The notes: generated by a model from the letters alone, not told the origin. A stretch of DNA of 64,000 nucleotides from Microbacterium stercoris (GCF_017592545.1 NZ_JAGFOA010000007.1:1-64000), one strand, 5' to 3'. Numbered from the stretch's first letter, positions 54,705 through 64,000 are shown. Numbers and translations are program-made.

Positions 54705-56060
54705 ATGACCGAGATCACTCGTGACGTCGTGATCGTGGGCGCGGGCCCCTCGGGCCTCACCGCGGCGACGCGCCTGAAGGCCGCGGGACTGACCGTGGCG
54801 GTTCTCGAGGCGCGCGACCGCGTCGGCGGACGCACCTGGACGGACGACATCGAGGGCGCCACCCTGGAGATCGGCGGCCAGTGGGTCTCTCCCGACCAGG
54901 AGGGGCTGCTCGAGCTGCTCGAGGAGCTGGGGCTGGAGACCTTCGACCGCTACCGCGAGGGCGACAGCCTCTACATCTCGAAGTCGGGCGACCTGACCCG
55001 CTTCACCGGCGACATCTTCCCCGTCGCCCCCGAGACCGAGGCGGAGCTCGTGCGCCTCATCGACAAGCTCGACGCGATGGCCGCCGAGATGGATCCCGAC
55101 CGCCCGTGGGAGCACCCGCAGGCCGAGGAGCTCGACACGATCTCGTTCGAGGCGTGGATCGCGCAGGAGACGCAGGACCAGGAGGCGCGCGACAACATCG
55201 CGCTCTTCATCGGACCGGCCATGCTCACCAAGCCCGCGCACGCCTTCTCGACGCTGCAGGCGCTGCTGATGGCCTCCAGTGCGGGGAGCTTCACCAACCT
55301 CGTCGACTCTGACTTCATCCTCGACAAGCGCATCGTCGGCGGCATGCAGGAGGTCTCGAAGCGCCTCGCGGCGACCGTGGGAGACGATCTGTTCCTCGCC
55401 CAGCCCGTGCGCCGGATCGAGCACGGCCCGGAGGGCGTTGTGGTGCACGCCGAGGGAGTGCACGTGCGCGCGAAGCGCGTGGTGCTCGCGCACGCCCCGG
55501 TGCTCTACAACCGCATCTCGTTCGAGCCGCCGCTGCCGCGCCGCCAGCACCAGCTGCACCAGCACCTCTCGATGGGCTTCGTCATCAAGGTGCACGCCGT
55601 CTACGACCGCCCGTTCTGGCGCGAGCAGGGGCTGTCGGGCACCGTCTTCAGCCCGTACCAGCTGTGCCACGAGGCCTACGACAACACGAACTACCAGGAC
55701 GAGCGCGGCACGCTGGTCGCCTTCGTGTCGGATCTCAACGCCGACGGCGTCTTCGAGCTCTCGGACGAAGAGCGCAAGGGGCGCATCCTCGACTCCCTCG
55801 CGGCCTACTTCGGGCCCGAGGCCAAGAACCCCGTCGTCTACTACGAGAGCGACTGGGGCTCCGAGGAGTGGACCCGCGGCGCCTACGCCGCGAGCTTCGA
55901 CCTCGGCGGCCTGCACCGCTACGGATCCGACGTGCGCACGCCCGTCGGCCCCATCCATTTCTCCTGCAGCGACATCGCGGGCGCCGGCTACCAGCACGTC
56001 GACGGCGCCATCCGCATGGGGAAGCTCACCGCCGAACAGCTCATCGCCGACCTCACCTGA
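54705..56060 (+). CDS. puo: Flavin amine oxidase, probable putrescine oxidase
   Basis: 451 residues, monoamine-oxidase fold. FAD-binding motif VVIVGAGPSGLTAATRLKAAG, GGRTW and the C-terminal block CSDIAGAGYQHVDGAIRMG. The close match in length and layout to actinobacterial putrescine oxidase, plus its place between gabT and a permease, points to oxidation of putrescine to 4-aminobutanal with release of ammonia and peroxide. GGAGG lies about 7 nt before the ATG. Other primary amines, such as tyramine, remain possible. Confidence 0.85.
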   Translation: MTEITRDVVIVGAGPSGLTAATRLKAAGLTVAVLEARDRVGGRTWTDDIEGATLEIGGQWVSPDQEGLLELLEELGLETFDRYREGDSLYISKSGDLTRFTGDIFPVAPETEAELVRLIDKLDAMAAEMDPDRPWEHPQAEELDTISFEAWIAQETQDQEARDNIALFIGPAMLTKPAHAFSTLQALLMASSAGSFTNLVDSDFILDKRIVGGMQEVSKRLAATVGDDLFLAQPVRRIEHGPEGVVVHAEGVHVRAKRVVLAHAPVLYNRISFEPPLPRRQHQLHQHLSMGFVIKVHAVYDRPFWREQGLSGTVFSPYQLCHEAYDNTNYQDERGTLVAFVSDLNADGVFELSDEERKGRILDSLAAYFGPEAKNPVVYYESDWGSEEWTRGAYAASFDLGGLHRYGSDVRTPVGPIHFSCSDIAGAGYQHVDGAIRMGKLTAEQLIADLT

Positions 56061-56214
56061 CCCGGCTCATCCACCCGATCCGCCGGCCGACACCGGCGGA
56101 TCGGGGGACGATCCGACCGATCCGATCCGAACCTTCGACACCGGAGATAGATAACCCGACCCGCGGCGTCCCGACCGCGATCCTGAGCTCCACCCGACCC
56201 CCCAAGGACCTCAC

Positions 56215-57801
56215 ATGACCACCACTCCTCGAGGAAGCGGAGTGACCTCCGCCGACGACACGACGATCCAGGCAGGCAAGCCCGGGCTGATCACGCAGGT
56301 GATCTCGAACAAGGGCCTCGCCGTCGGCGCGGTCGGGCTGTTCGGCGCCACCGTCATCGGTGTCTCGACCGTCGCACCGGCGTACACCTCGACCGCGTCG
56401 ATCGGCCTCGCCGCCGCCGAGGTCGGCACCCACGTGCCCGCCGTGATCCTGCTCGGACTCGTGCCGATGCTGCTCGTGGCCCTCGGATACCGCGAGCTCA
56501 ACCGCGACATGCCGGACTCCGGCACCACCTTCACGTGGGCGACCCGCGCGTTCGGCCCCTGGGTCGGGTGGATGGCCTCCTGGGGCCTGGTGATCGCCAC
56601 GATCCTGGTGCTCTCCAACCTCGCGGCCGTGGCGGTGGACTTCCTGTTCCTGCTGATCTCGCAGCTGGCCGGCAACCCGGACATCGCCGACCTCACCTAC
56701 AACCCGTTCATCAACGTGGGTGTGGTGCTGCTGTTTATGCTCGGCGCGACGTACCTCTCGTACCGCGACATGCGCGAGTCCAAGATCTTCCAGACGGTGC
56801 TCGTCATCTTCCAGGTCGCCGTGCTGCTGCTGTTCGTGTTCCTCGCGATCGGGGAGGCCGCCGCCGGCAACGCGCCCCACGCGATCCCGTTCTCGTTCGA
56901 CTGGTTCAACCCGTTCGCCATCAACGACTTCGGCGCCGTCATCGCCGGCCTGTCGGTCTCGATCTTCATCTTCTGGGGCTGGGACGTCACCCTCACCATG
57001 AACGAGGAGACGACGGATCCGAACCGCACGCCCGGTCGCGCGGCCGCCCTCACGGTGTTCATCGTCGGCGCCCTCTACCTGCTGCTCGCCGTCGCGTCGG
57101 TCATGTTCGCCGGCGTCACGGAGGAGCCGGGCGGCCTGCTCAACGAGGACGTGGTCGAGAACGTGTTCTTCGGTCTCGCCGACTCGGTCATGGGCCCGTG
57201 GGCGTTCCTCATCTCGCTCGCGGTGCTCGTGAGCTCGGCGGCCTCGCTGCAGTCGACCATCATCGGCCCCGCCCGCACGCTGCTCGCCATGGGCCACTAC
57301 GGCGCCATGCCGAAGGCGTTCGACTCGGTCAACCCGAAGCACAAGACCCCCGTGTTCGCGATCATCGTCTCGACCTCGGTGGCCAGCCTGTTCTACGTCG
57401 TGATGCGCTTCGTCAGCGAGAACGTGCTGTGGGACACGATCCTCACGCTCGGCATGATGATCTGCTTCTACTACGGCCTCACCGCTTTCGCCTGCGTCTG
57501 GTACTTCCGCAAGCAGTGGACCGATTCGGCCGGCGCCTTCTTCACGCGCTTCCTCGCCCCGCTCATCGGCGGCATCACGCTGCTGGTTATGTTCGTGCTG
57601 ACGCTGAAGGACTCGTTCGACCCGGCATACGGCTCGGGCGCGAACATCGGAGGCGTCGGCATCGTCGGCATCCTGGGTGTGTTCATCCTGGTGCTGGGCG
57701 TGGTGATCATGATCGTGATGGCCGTCCGCAAGCCCGAGTTCTTCCGGGGCCAGATCCTGCCTGTCCAGGCCCCGGCCAGTGAGAAGGAGAGCGTCCGATG
57801 A
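56215..57801 (+). CDS. APC-superfamily amino acid/polyamine permease
   Basis: 528 residues, 12 or more membrane helices. [27 protein letters not shown] in helix 1 and [25 protein letters not shown] in the helix 6 region are typical of this superfamily. Operon context (amine oxidase before, aldehyde dehydrogenase overlapping after) suggests uptake of putrescine, agmatine or GABA. Stop overlaps the next start by 4 nt. Confidence 0.88.
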   Translation: MTTTPRGSGVTSADDTTIQAGKPGLITQVISNKGLAVGAVGLFGATVIGVSTVAPAYTSTASIGLAAAEVGTHVPAVILLGLVPMLLVALGYRELNRDMPDSGTTFTWATRAFGPWVGWMASWGLVIATILVLSNLAAVAVDFLFLLISQLAGNPDIADLTYNPFINVGVVLLFMLGATYLSYRDMRESKIFQTVLVIFQVAVLLLFVFLAIGEAAAGNAPHAIPFSFDWFNPFAINDFGAVIAGLSVSIFIFWGWDVTLTMNEETTDPNRTPGRAAALTVFIVGALYLLLAVASVMFAGVTEEPGGLLNEDVVENVFFGLADSVMGPWAFLISLAVLVSSAASLQSTIIGPARTLLAMGHYGAMPKAFDSVNPKHKTPVFAIIVSTSVASLFYVVMRFVSENVLWDTILTLGMMICFYYGLTAFACVWYFRKQWTDSAGAFFTRFLAPLIGGITLLVMFVLTLKDSFDPAYGSGANIGGVGIVGILGVFILVLGVVIMIVMAVRKPEFFRGQILPVQAPASEKESVR

Positions 57802-59156
57802 CGTATTCCGTGGTGAATCCCGCGACCGGCGAGACCCTCGCCGACTACCCCGAGGCGACCGACGCCCAGATCCAGGACGCGCTCGCCGCGGCCCACGAGG
57901 GCTTCCTCGCGTGGCGGTCGACGCCGGTCGCCGAGCGCGCCGCCGTCGTGCGTCGCGCGGCCGAGCTGCACCGGGAGCGGCGTGACGAGCTCGCCCACGC
58001 CATCGTGCGCGAGATGGGCAAGCCCCTCGTGGCGGCGCTCGGCGAGGTCGACTTCGCGGCCGACATCGTCGAGTACTACGCCGACCAGGCCGCCGTCGTG
58101 ACGGCCGACCAGCCGATCGACCTCCTCGGCGAGGGGTCGGCGGTCGTGCGGCGCTCGCCGCTCGGCGTGCTGCTGGGCATCATGCCGTGGAACTTCCCGG
58201 CGTATCAGGTGGCCCGCTTCGCCGCCCCGAACCTCGTGGTCGGCAACACCATCATCCTGAAGCACGCCCCGCAGTGCCCCGAGTCATCGGCGCTGCTCGA
58301 GGGCATCTACCGCGATGCCGGGCTGCCCGAGGGCGGCTACGTGAACGTGTACGCCACGAACGACCAGGCGGCGACGATCATCGCCGACCCGCGCGTGCAG
58401 GGTGTCTCGGTCACCGGATCGGAGCGCGCCGGATCGGCCGTCGCCTCGCTCGCGGGGCAGCACCTGAAGAAGGTGGCGCTGGAGCTGGGCGGATCGGATC
58501 CGTTTGTGCTGCTGTCGACCGACGACCTCGAGACCGCGACGCAGAACGCCGTCGACGCGCGCCTGGACAACACCGGCCAGTCGTGCAACGCGGCCAAGCG
58601 CTTCATCGTCGCGGACGAGGTGTACAGCGAGTTCCTGGAGCTGTTCGTCGCGAAGATGGGCGCCGCGACCGTGGGCGACCCGATGGACGAGAACACCGTG
58701 CTCGGCCCCCTGTCGTCGCTGGCCGCGGCCGAGCGCCTGCAGGAGCAGGTGGACCGCGCCGTCGCCCAGGGCGCCCAGGTGCTCGTCGGCGGCACGCGCG
58801 ACGGGGCGTTCTTCCCCGCCACGGTGCTCGCCGGCGTCACGCCCGAGATGGACGTGTACCGCGAGGAGCTGTTCGGCCCGGTCGCCACGGTGTACCGCGC
58901 GGCCGACGAGGACGACGCCGTGCGCATCGCGAACGACACCCCATTCGGCCTCGGCTCCTACGTGTACACAACGGATCCGGCGCAGGCGAGCCGGGTGGCC
59001 GACGCGCTCGATGCCGGCATGGTCTACGTGAACTGCGTTCTGGCCGACAGCCCCGAGCTGCCCTTCGGCGGCGTCAAGCGCAGCGGCACGTCGCGCGAGC
59101 TCGGGCTGCTGGCCGCCGACGAGTTCGTCAACAAGAAGCTCATCCGCGTCGCGTGA
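57798..59156 (+). CDS. Aldehyde dehydrogenase (succinic semialdehyde or 4-aminobutanal)
   Basis: 452 residues, NAD(P)-dependent ALDH of the short GabD1-like type. Catalytic Cys263 lies in NTGQSC and Glu229 in [13 protein letters not shown] is the cofactor motif. It overlaps the permease gene by 4 nt. Two ALDHs in a row suggest that one takes 4-aminobutanal to GABA and the other succinic semialdehyde to succinate; sequence alone does not decide which. Confidence 0.9.
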   Translation: MTYSVVNPATGETLADYPEATDAQIQDALAAAHEGFLAWRSTPVAERAAVVRRAAELHRERRDELAHAIVREMGKPLVAALGEVDFAADIVEYYADQAAVVTADQPIDLLGEGSAVVRRSPLGVLLGIMPWNFPAYQVARFAAPNLVVGNTIILKHAPQCPESSALLEGIYRDAGLPEGGYVNVYATNDQAATIIADPRVQGVSVTGSERAGSAVASLAGQHLKKVALELGGSDPFVLLSTDDLETATQNAVDARLDNTGQSCNAAKRFIVADEVYSEFLELFVAKMGAATVGDPMDENTVLGPLSSLAAAERLQEQVDRAVAQGAQVLVGGTRDGAFFPATVLAGVTPEMDVYREELFGPVATVYRAADEDDAVRIANDTPFGLGSYVYTTDPAQASRVADALDAGMVYVNCVLADSPELPFGGVKRSGTSRELGLLAADEFVNKKLIRVA

Positions 59157-59180
59157 CGCGCTGTTCTGGAGGGTTCGATC

Positions 59181-60641
59181 GTGACTGATCGGGAGAAGGA
59201 TCTGCTCGCGCAGATCCCGACGCAGCTGTTCATCGGCGGCGAGTGGCGGGATGCGACCTCGGGGAAGACGTTCGAGGTGCGGGATCCGTCGACGAACGAG
59301 GTGATCGCTCAGGTGGCGGATGCCTCGCCGGAAGATGGCATCCGGGCGCTGGATGCGGCCGTGGCGGCGCAGGACGCGTGGGCGGCGACGTCGCCGCGCG
59401 AGCGCAGCGACATCCTGCGTCGGGTGTTCGATCTGGTGCGGGAGCGCGCGGATGATGTGGCGCTGCTGATGACGCTGGAGATGGGCAAGCCCCTCGCGGA
59501 GGCCAAGGGCGAGGTCACGTACGGCAACGAGTTCAACCGCTGGTTCAGCGAGGAGGCCGTGCGCATCGCGGGTCGCTACGGCCAGAATCCGGAGGGCACG
59601 GGCCGGATCATCGTCGCCCAGCGTCCGGTGGGGCCGTGCTTCTTCATCACGCCGTGGAACTTCCCGCTCGCGATGGCGACCCGCAAGATCGCCCCCGCGC
59701 TGGCTGCGGGCTGCACCGTGGTGATCAAGCCCGCGGAGCTCACGCCCTTGACGACCCTGTTCTTCACGCAGCTGCTGGTGGAGGCCGGCCTGCCGGCCGG
59801 TGTCGTGAACGTCGTGACCACCAGCTCGTCGGGCACGATGTCGGCGCCGATCATCGCCGATCCGCGGCTGCGGAAGCTGTCGTTCACCGGATCGACCGAG
59901 GTGGGTCGCAAGCTGATCGCGCAGGCGGCCGAGGGCGTGCTGCGGGTATCGATGGAGCTGGGCGGCAACGCCCCGTTCGTCGTGTTCGAGGACGCCGACC
60001 TCGACGCCGCGGTCGACGGCGCGATGCTCGCGAAGTTCCGCAACATCGGGCAGGCGTGCACGGCGGCCAACCGCTTCATCGTGCACGAGTCGATCGCGGC
60101 GGAATTCGCCGAGCGCGTGACGGCACGGGTGGCAGATATGCGCGTCGGTCGCGGCACGGAGGAGGGTGTGCAGATCGGCCCGCTGATCGACGACAAGGCG
60201 GTCGCCAAGGCGTCCGAGCTCGTCGCCGATGCGCTCGGTCGCGGCGCGCGGGTGACCACGGGCGGCGAGGTGCTCGATGGCCCCGGCACGTTCTTCGCGC
60301 CGACCGTCGTGACCGATGTCGTGCCGGGGAGCGCGATCCTGCGCGAGGAGATCTTCGGTCCGGTGCTCGCGATCTCGACGTTCACCACGGAGGACGAGGC
60401 GGTGCGCCTGGCCAACGACACCGAGTACGGCCTGGTGTCGTACGTGTACACGCAGGATCTGCAGCGCGGGCATCGGATGATCGAACGGCTCGACACCGGA
60501 ATGATGGGCCTCAACGCCGGAGTCATCTCCAACGCCGCGGCCCCCTTCGGCGGCGTCAAGCAGTCGGGCATCGGCCGCGAGGGCGGCGCCGAGGGCATCC
60601 ACGAGTACCTCTCCACGAAGTACACGTTCCTCCCGAACTGA
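59181..60641 (+). CDS. gabD: Succinate-semialdehyde dehydrogenase
   Basis: 486 residues. Catalytic Cys293 in RNIGQACTAANRF and Glu259 in MELGG match the GabD group, with ITPWNFPLAM and KPAELTPL for the cofactor. It would oxidise succinic semialdehyde to succinate and so feed the TCA cycle. GTG start with GGAGGG about 7 nt upstream; 24 nt after the other ALDH. A terminator follows. Confidence 0.92.
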   Translation: MTDREKDLLAQIPTQLFIGGEWRDATSGKTFEVRDPSTNEVIAQVADASPEDGIRALDAAVAAQDAWAATSPRERSDILRRVFDLVRERADDVALLMTLEMGKPLAEAKGEVTYGNEFNRWFSEEAVRIAGRYGQNPEGTGRIIVAQRPVGPCFFITPWNFPLAMATRKIAPALAAGCTVVIKPAELTPLTTLFFTQLLVEAGLPAGVVNVVTTSSSGTMSAPIIADPRLRKLSFTGSTEVGRKLIAQAAEGVLRVSMELGGNAPFVVFEDADLDAAVDGAMLAKFRNIGQACTAANRFIVHESIAAEFAERVTARVADMRVGRGTEEGVQIGPLIDDKAVAKASELVADALGRGARVTTGGEVLDGPGTFFAPTVVTDVVPGSAILREEIFGPVLAISTFTTEDEAVRLANDTEYGLVSYVYTQDLQRGHRMIERLDTGMMGLNAGVISNAAAPFGGVKQSGIGREGGAEGIHEYLSTKYTFLPN

Positions 60642-60656
60642 CGGGTACAGGGACGA

Positions 60657-60697
60657 GAAGGCCCCGGGCTGCCGCGTTGCGGTGGCCCGGGGCCTTC
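60657..60697. terminator. Terminator after gabD
   Basis: GAAGGCCCCGGGC pairs perfectly with GCCCGGGGCCTTC around a 15-nt loop, 15 nt after the stop. Confidence 0.85.
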
Positions 60698-60709
60698 GTG
60701 GTGGTGGGC

Positions 60710-60805
60710 GTTTCGACTCGCTGCGCTCGCTCAACGAGCGGGTGGGCGTTCGACTCGCTGCGCTCGCTCAGCGTTTCGACTCGCTGCGCTCGCTCAACGA
60801 GCGGG
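60710..60805. repeat. Three copies of a Microbacteriaceae-type intergenic repeat
   Basis: Copies at 60710-60742 and 60773-60805 are identical (33 bp, core CGACTCGCTGCGCTCGCTCA), and a shorter one lies at 60748-60772. The repeat runs into the last codons of the amidase gene. I know very similar sequences as scattered repeats near gene ends in this group of bacteria. Confidence 0.8.
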
Positions 60806-62494
60806 GGTGGGGGCGGGGGTGCCGGCGGGGGTGAGGGGCGGGGGCGTGCGGCGGGCGCCGGTGGACTCGAACGCGGCGGCGAGGGCGAGCAGCGCCGTGT
60901 CGTCGTACGCGCGGCCCGCGAAGGTGAGGCCCACGGGCATCTCAGTGTCGGACATCGTGCCCATCGGCACCGTCACCGTCGGCACGCCGAGGTGGCGGAT
61001 GGCGAGATTGCCGTTGGCGACCCAGACGCCGTTGCGCCAACCGAGGTCGGCCGACGCCGGGTTCACGTCCATGTCGGCGGGCGCGACATCGGCCATCGCC
61101 GGGAAGGCGACCGCGTCGATCCGCAGGTCGTCCATCCACCGCTCGAGGTCGATCCGGCGCGTCTCCTCCAGCCCGGCCAGCCCGGGTGCGAGGTCGGCGA
61201 AATCGGACAGAACCGTGTCCGGGTGCGCGCGCACCCATGCGGGGTACTCCGCGATGTCGTCGTCGAAACCCGTGTAGCGATCCGGCAGCGCTCCCTCCGG
61301 ATGCGGGAAGATCGCGGACCCGTCTACGGACGCGAGGGTCGACAGATCCGGATCGCCGTTGGCGGCGAGGAAGTCCTCCCATGCCCACGCCGACAGATCG
61401 AGGATCTCGCGGTCGAGGTAGGCGGGAGTGACCAGCCCCCTCGTGCGGATGGTCGGAGCACCGGGGCGGTCGCCCTCGTAGTTCGTCACGATCGGGAAGT
61501 CGACCTCGACCACCTCGGCGCCCGCGGCCTCGAGGTCGCGACGCGCGGCCTTCCAGAGCGCGAGCACGGACGGCCGTGTCTCGATGCGCTGTCCGGTGGG
61601 GCCGCCGATGCCGCCGGCGGGGTTCGTGCCGGCCTCGGGGTCGGCGTTGACGTACATGCGGGGCACGCCGATCCGCGTGCCCGCGAGGGCGGATCCGGCC
61701 AGCGCCGCATACGAGGCGGGGCGCGTGTACCGGGGGAGCGGCACCCAGGGCTGGGCGCGCCAGAAGTCGCCGCGCGTGTGCGGGTCGTCGCCCACGATCA
61801 CATCGAGCAGTGTGAGCAGGTCGGCCATCGAGCGCGTGTGCGGCACCACCACGTCCATGGTCGGCACCAGCGGCCAGTTGCCGCGCACCGAGATCACCCC
61901 GCGGGAGGGCGTGTAGGCGCACAGGGCGTTGCACGAGGCGGGAGCGCGGCCGCTCGACCACGTCTCCTCGCCGAGGCCGAAGGCGCCGAAGCTCGCGGCG
62001 GTGGCGGTGCCCGAGCCGTTGGAGGATCCGGATCCGAACGCGCTGGTCAGATACGCGCGGTTGTAGGGCGACTCGGCGCGGCCGTAGAGCCCGCGCTGCA
62101 TGCCGCCGTTGGCCATGGGCGGCATGTTCGTGAGCCCGAGGCAGATCGCGCCGCCCGCGCGGAGGCGCTCGATCGCGTAGGCATCGCGCTGCGCCACGAG
62201 CCGCGCGAACGCCGGACTGCCGGCAGCGGCGGTGAGGCCGCGCACGAGGTAGCTGTCCTTCGCGGTGTAGGGGATGCCGTCGAGCGGACTCCACGTCGCC
62301 CCCGCGGCCCGGCGGGCGTCGGAGGCGGCCGCCTCCGCGAGCGCCTCGGGATTGCGCACGACCACCGCGTTGAGGGCGCCGTCGTACGCGTCGATCCGCG
62401 CGAGATAGGCCTCCACGAGCTCGACCGCGGTGGTGCGGCCGTCGGCCAGGGCGGCCTGCAGGTCAGCGATCGACGCCTCATGCACCTCGATCAC
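60794..62494 (-). CDS. Amidase-signature family amidase
   Basis: 566 residues. Catalytic Lys in GIPYTAKDSYLV (near residue 80), cis-Ser in FGSGSSNGSG and nucleophile Ser in EETWSSGRAPAS form the family's Ser-Ser-Lys triad. The GTG start overlaps the agmatine deiminase stop (GTGA), so both are made together; the likely substrate is then N-carbamoylputrescine, which is normally cut by a nitrilase-family enzyme. Biuret-type or aryl amides remain possible. The Pro/Thr-rich C-terminus lies within the downstream repeat. Confidence 0.85.
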   Translation of the reverse strand: MIEVHEASIADLQAALADGRTTAVELVEAYLARIDAYDGALNAVVVRNPEALAEAAASDARRAAGATWSPLDGIPYTAKDSYLVRGLTAAAGSPAFARLVAQRDAYAIERLRAGGAICLGLTNMPPMANGGMQRGLYGRAESPYNRAYLTSAFGSGSSNGSGTATAASFGAFGLGEETWSSGRAPASCNALCAYTPSRGVISVRGNWPLVPTMDVVVPHTRSMADLLTLLDVIVGDDPHTRGDFWRAQPWVPLPRYTRPASYAALAGSALAGTRIGVPRMYVNADPEAGTNPAGGIGGPTGQRIETRPSVLALWKAARRDLEAAGAEVVEVDFPIVTNYEGDRPGAPTIRTRGLVTPAYLDREILDLSAWAWEDFLAANGDPDLSTLASVDGSAIFPHPEGALPDRYTGFDDDIAEYPAWVRAHPDTVLSDFADLAPGLAGLEETRRIDLERWMDDLRIDAVAFPAMADVAPADMDVNPASADLGWRNGVWVANGNLAIRHLGVPTVTVPMGTMSDTEMPVGLTFAGRAYDDTALLALAAAFESTGARRTPPPLTPAGTPAPTPAR

Positions 62495-63543
62495 CGCGCA
62501 CCGCCGATCGGCTGCGCAGTCGGGGTGACAGCCGGCTGGTGCTGCGTGATGCAGTGGATGCCGCCGCCGCGCGCGAAGATCTCGCGCGCGTCCACGGTCA
62601 CCACGCGGCGGCCGGGGTACTCCTCCGCGAGGATCGCCGCAGCCCGCGCGTCGGCCTCGGGCTCGCCGAAGCCGCAGGCGATGACGCCGCCGTTCACCAC
62701 GAGGTGATTGACGTAGCTCCAGTCGACGGGTCCGTGGGCGTCGGTCAGGGTGGCGGGCGCCGGCAGGTCGACGACCTCGAACGTGCGTCCCGCGGCATCC
62801 GTCTCCTGCGACAAGATCGCGCGCAGCTCGCGCGTGACGGCGTGATCCGGATGCGCCGGATCGGCCTGGTGATGCAGCAGCAGACGGCCGGGCGAGGGGA
62901 TGGTCGCGACGATGTCGACGTGGCCGTTGGTGCCGAGGTCGTCGTAGTCGCGCGTGAGGCCGCGGGGGAGCCACACGGCCTTCGTGGCCCCGAGCGTGCG
63001 GGCCATCTCGGCCTCCACCCGCTCCCGGTCGGCGAACGGGTTGCGGCGGGGGTCGAGCTGCACGGTGTCGGTGAGCAGCACGGTGCCCTCGCCGTCGACG
63101 TGGATGCCGCCGCCCTCGTTCACGAGCAGCGACGGCACGACCTCGGCGCCGACGTGCTCGGCGATCCGCCGCGCGTGCGCGGCCGACTTCTGCCACTGCG
63201 CCCAGTCGGGGGCGCCCCATCCGTTGAAGATCCAGTCGACGGCGCCGAGTGTGCCGCCGTCGGTGACGCAGGTGGGTCCGTGATCGCGCATCCAGAACTC
63301 GTCGACCTCGGCCTCGATGATCTCGATCTCGGACGACAGCATGCGTCGCGCGCGTGCGAGCTCGGACGGATCCACGAGCATCGTCACCGGCTCGAAGTCG
63401 GCGGTGGCGTGGGCCACGGCGGCCCACGCGGCGTAGCCCGCCTCGCGCTCGACGTCGGTCGCGCCCAGGGTGACGCCCTCACGCGGGAAGGCCATCCAGG
63501 TGCGCTCGTGCGGGGCGCCTTCGGCCGGCATGTGCCACGACAT
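62491..63543 (-). CDS. aguA: Agmatine deiminase
   Basis: 350 residues, guanidino-modifying fold. It turns agmatine into N-carbamoylputrescine and ammonia. Catalytic Cys331 lies in GGGIHCITQ; MRDHGP, NEGGGIHVDGEG and GHVDIVA supply the acidic and His residues. The ATG at 63543 has GGAG about 8 nt upstream. First gene of the operon with the amidase; divergent from a TetR-family gene. Confidence 0.9.
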   Translation of the reverse strand: MSWHMPAEGAPHERTWMAFPREGVTLGATDVEREAGYAAWAAVAHATADFEPVTMLVDPSELARARRMLSSEIEIIEAEVDEFWMRDHGPTCVTDGGTLGAVDWIFNGWGAPDWAQWQKSAAHARRIAEHVGAEVVPSLLVNEGGGIHVDGEGTVLLTDTVQLDPRRNPFADRERVEAEMARTLGATKAVWLPRGLTRDYDDLGTNGHVDIVATIPSPGRLLLHHQADPAHPDHAVTRELRAILSQETDAAGRTFEVVDLPAPATLTDAHGPVDWSYVNHLVVNGGVIACGFGEPEADARAAAILAEEYPGRRVVTVDAREIFARGGGIHCITQHQPAVTPTAQPIGGAR

Positions 63544-63560
63544 GGTTTCTCCGTTTCTTG

Positions 63561-63576
63561 TTGATCGCATGATCAA
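63561..63576. promoter_or_regulatory. Probable TetR operator
   Basis: Palindrome TTGATC-GCAT-GATCAA in the 63-nt gap between the divergent agmatine deiminase and TetR-family genes, 17 nt from the deiminase start. It is the only AT-richer palindrome there and would let one repressor control both genes. Confidence 0.6.
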
Positions 63577-63594
63577 TAAGTTGAGGGTACGAGC

Positions 63595-63600
63595 TACGCT
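63595..63600 (+). promoter_or_regulatory. -10 box of TetR-family gene
   Basis: TACGCT ending 6 nt before the GTG at 63607; leaderless start likely. Confidence 0.45.
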
Positions 63601-63606
63601 GGGGGA

Positions 63607-64000
63607 GTGTCAACGCCCGCAGCCCGGCCCCGCGCCGCCCGACGCTCTCCCGAGGAGCGTCGCGCAGCGATCGCCGACGCCGCGCGCGCGGTCGCGCTCG
63701 GCGACGGCCTCGCCGCCGTCACCCTGCGCGCGGTCGCCGCCCGTGCCGGCGTGGCACCCGCCCTCGTCGCCCACTACGCGGACAGCGGTATGGACGCGCT
63801 CGTCGCCGAGGTGTTCACGACGATCGTCGCTGCCGAGCTGGCCGAGGTCACGGCGCTGGTCGCGCGCGAATCGGATGAGCGCGCGGCGCTCGCCGCGATG
63901 ATCCGCACGCTCGCGGGCGGCGCGCGCGACGAGGTCACCGCCGTCTGGGTCGAGTCGTGGGCGCTCGGTCGCCGCAACGAACCGCTGGCCGCGGCGGTGC
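63607..64000 (+). CDS. TetR/AcrR-family regulator (partial, runs off the window)
   Basis: About 131 residues of the N-terminal part. After a basic leader (ARPRAARRSPEERRAAI), a helix-turn-helix is seen in GDGLAAVTLRAVAARAGVAPALVAHYADSG, followed by the start of the ligand-binding domain. No stop before the window end. It likely controls the divergent agmatine deiminase-amidase operon through the palindrome between them. Confidence 0.85.
   Translation, partial: MSTPAARPRAARRSPEERRAAIADAARAVALGDGLAAVTLRAVAARAGVAPALVAHYADSGMDALVAEVFTTIVAAELAEVTALVARESDERAALAAMIRTLAGGARDEVTAVWVESWALGRRNEPLAAAV

Noticed and set aside
59636..62707. 1023-codon open frame on the plus strand
   Set aside because: It crosses gabD, the terminator and the amidase gene in wrong frames; the protein is low-complexity Arg/Gly/Ala-rich.
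60794..63427. 877-codon frame that would fuse the amidase to an N-terminal domain
   Set aside because: The upstream part is an Arg-rich out-of-frame copy of the agmatine deiminase gene. The GTG at 62494, overlapping the deiminase stop, is the natural start.

Overview
The window is chromosomal DNA from a high-GC Gram-positive actinobacterium, most likely a Microbacteriaceae member close to Microbacterium. The reasons are very high GC, GTG starts, a fused 2-oxoglutarate decarboxylase/E1, a SigR/RsrA-type sigma and zinc anti-sigma pair, and many start codons that directly follow a TANNNT -10 box (leaderless mRNAs). No phage, insertion sequence, integrase, tRNA or CRISPR array was seen. The left edge holds a 5S rRNA, the end of an rRNA operon.

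Layout. 0-5 kb: DUF445 membrane protein, CsoR-family metal regulator with its operator, acyl-CoA dehydrogenase/hydrolase pair, MFS exporter. 5-9.2 kb: class Ib ribonucleotide reductase operon nrdHIEF behind two NrdR boxes. 9.2-16.6 kb: PAP2 phosphatase, then a partner-switching block in which two SpoIIE-type phosphatases flank an operon of a cellulose-synthase-like glycosyltransferase, a STAS antagonist and an RsbW-like kinase. 17-21.3 kb: aroA-rsgA-bcp divergent from sigR-rsrA, with a consensus SigR promoter. 21.3-27.4 kb: Eis-like acetyltransferase, a four-gene ABC importer and a rhomboid protease. 27.5-40.4 kb: housekeeping (Kgd/SucA, flotillin-like protein, two CNNM/CorC proteins, old yellow enzyme, NnrD, two polytopic membrane proteins).

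40.4-50.3 kb is the most unusual part: a small sortase-fold protein without the expected Arg, two tandem paralogous secreted proteins of unrecognised family (the second with Thr-Asp-Ala repeats and an LAKTG wall anchor), a coupled DUF5819-HTTM-FAD oxidoreductase operon, and a large LuxR (LAL) regulator. I regard this as the best candidate for an undescribed cell-surface or extracytoplasmic modification system.

50.3-64 kb: DUF1361 and thiamine-binding proteins, an MFS transporter, then a nearly complete agmatine/putrescine/GABA route: AsnC regulator, GabT, putrescine-oxidase-like amine oxidase, APC permease, two aldehyde dehydrogenases and, convergently, an amidase-signature amidase coupled to agmatine deiminase, with a divergent TetR gene cut by the window end. 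Together these could take agmatine to succinate.
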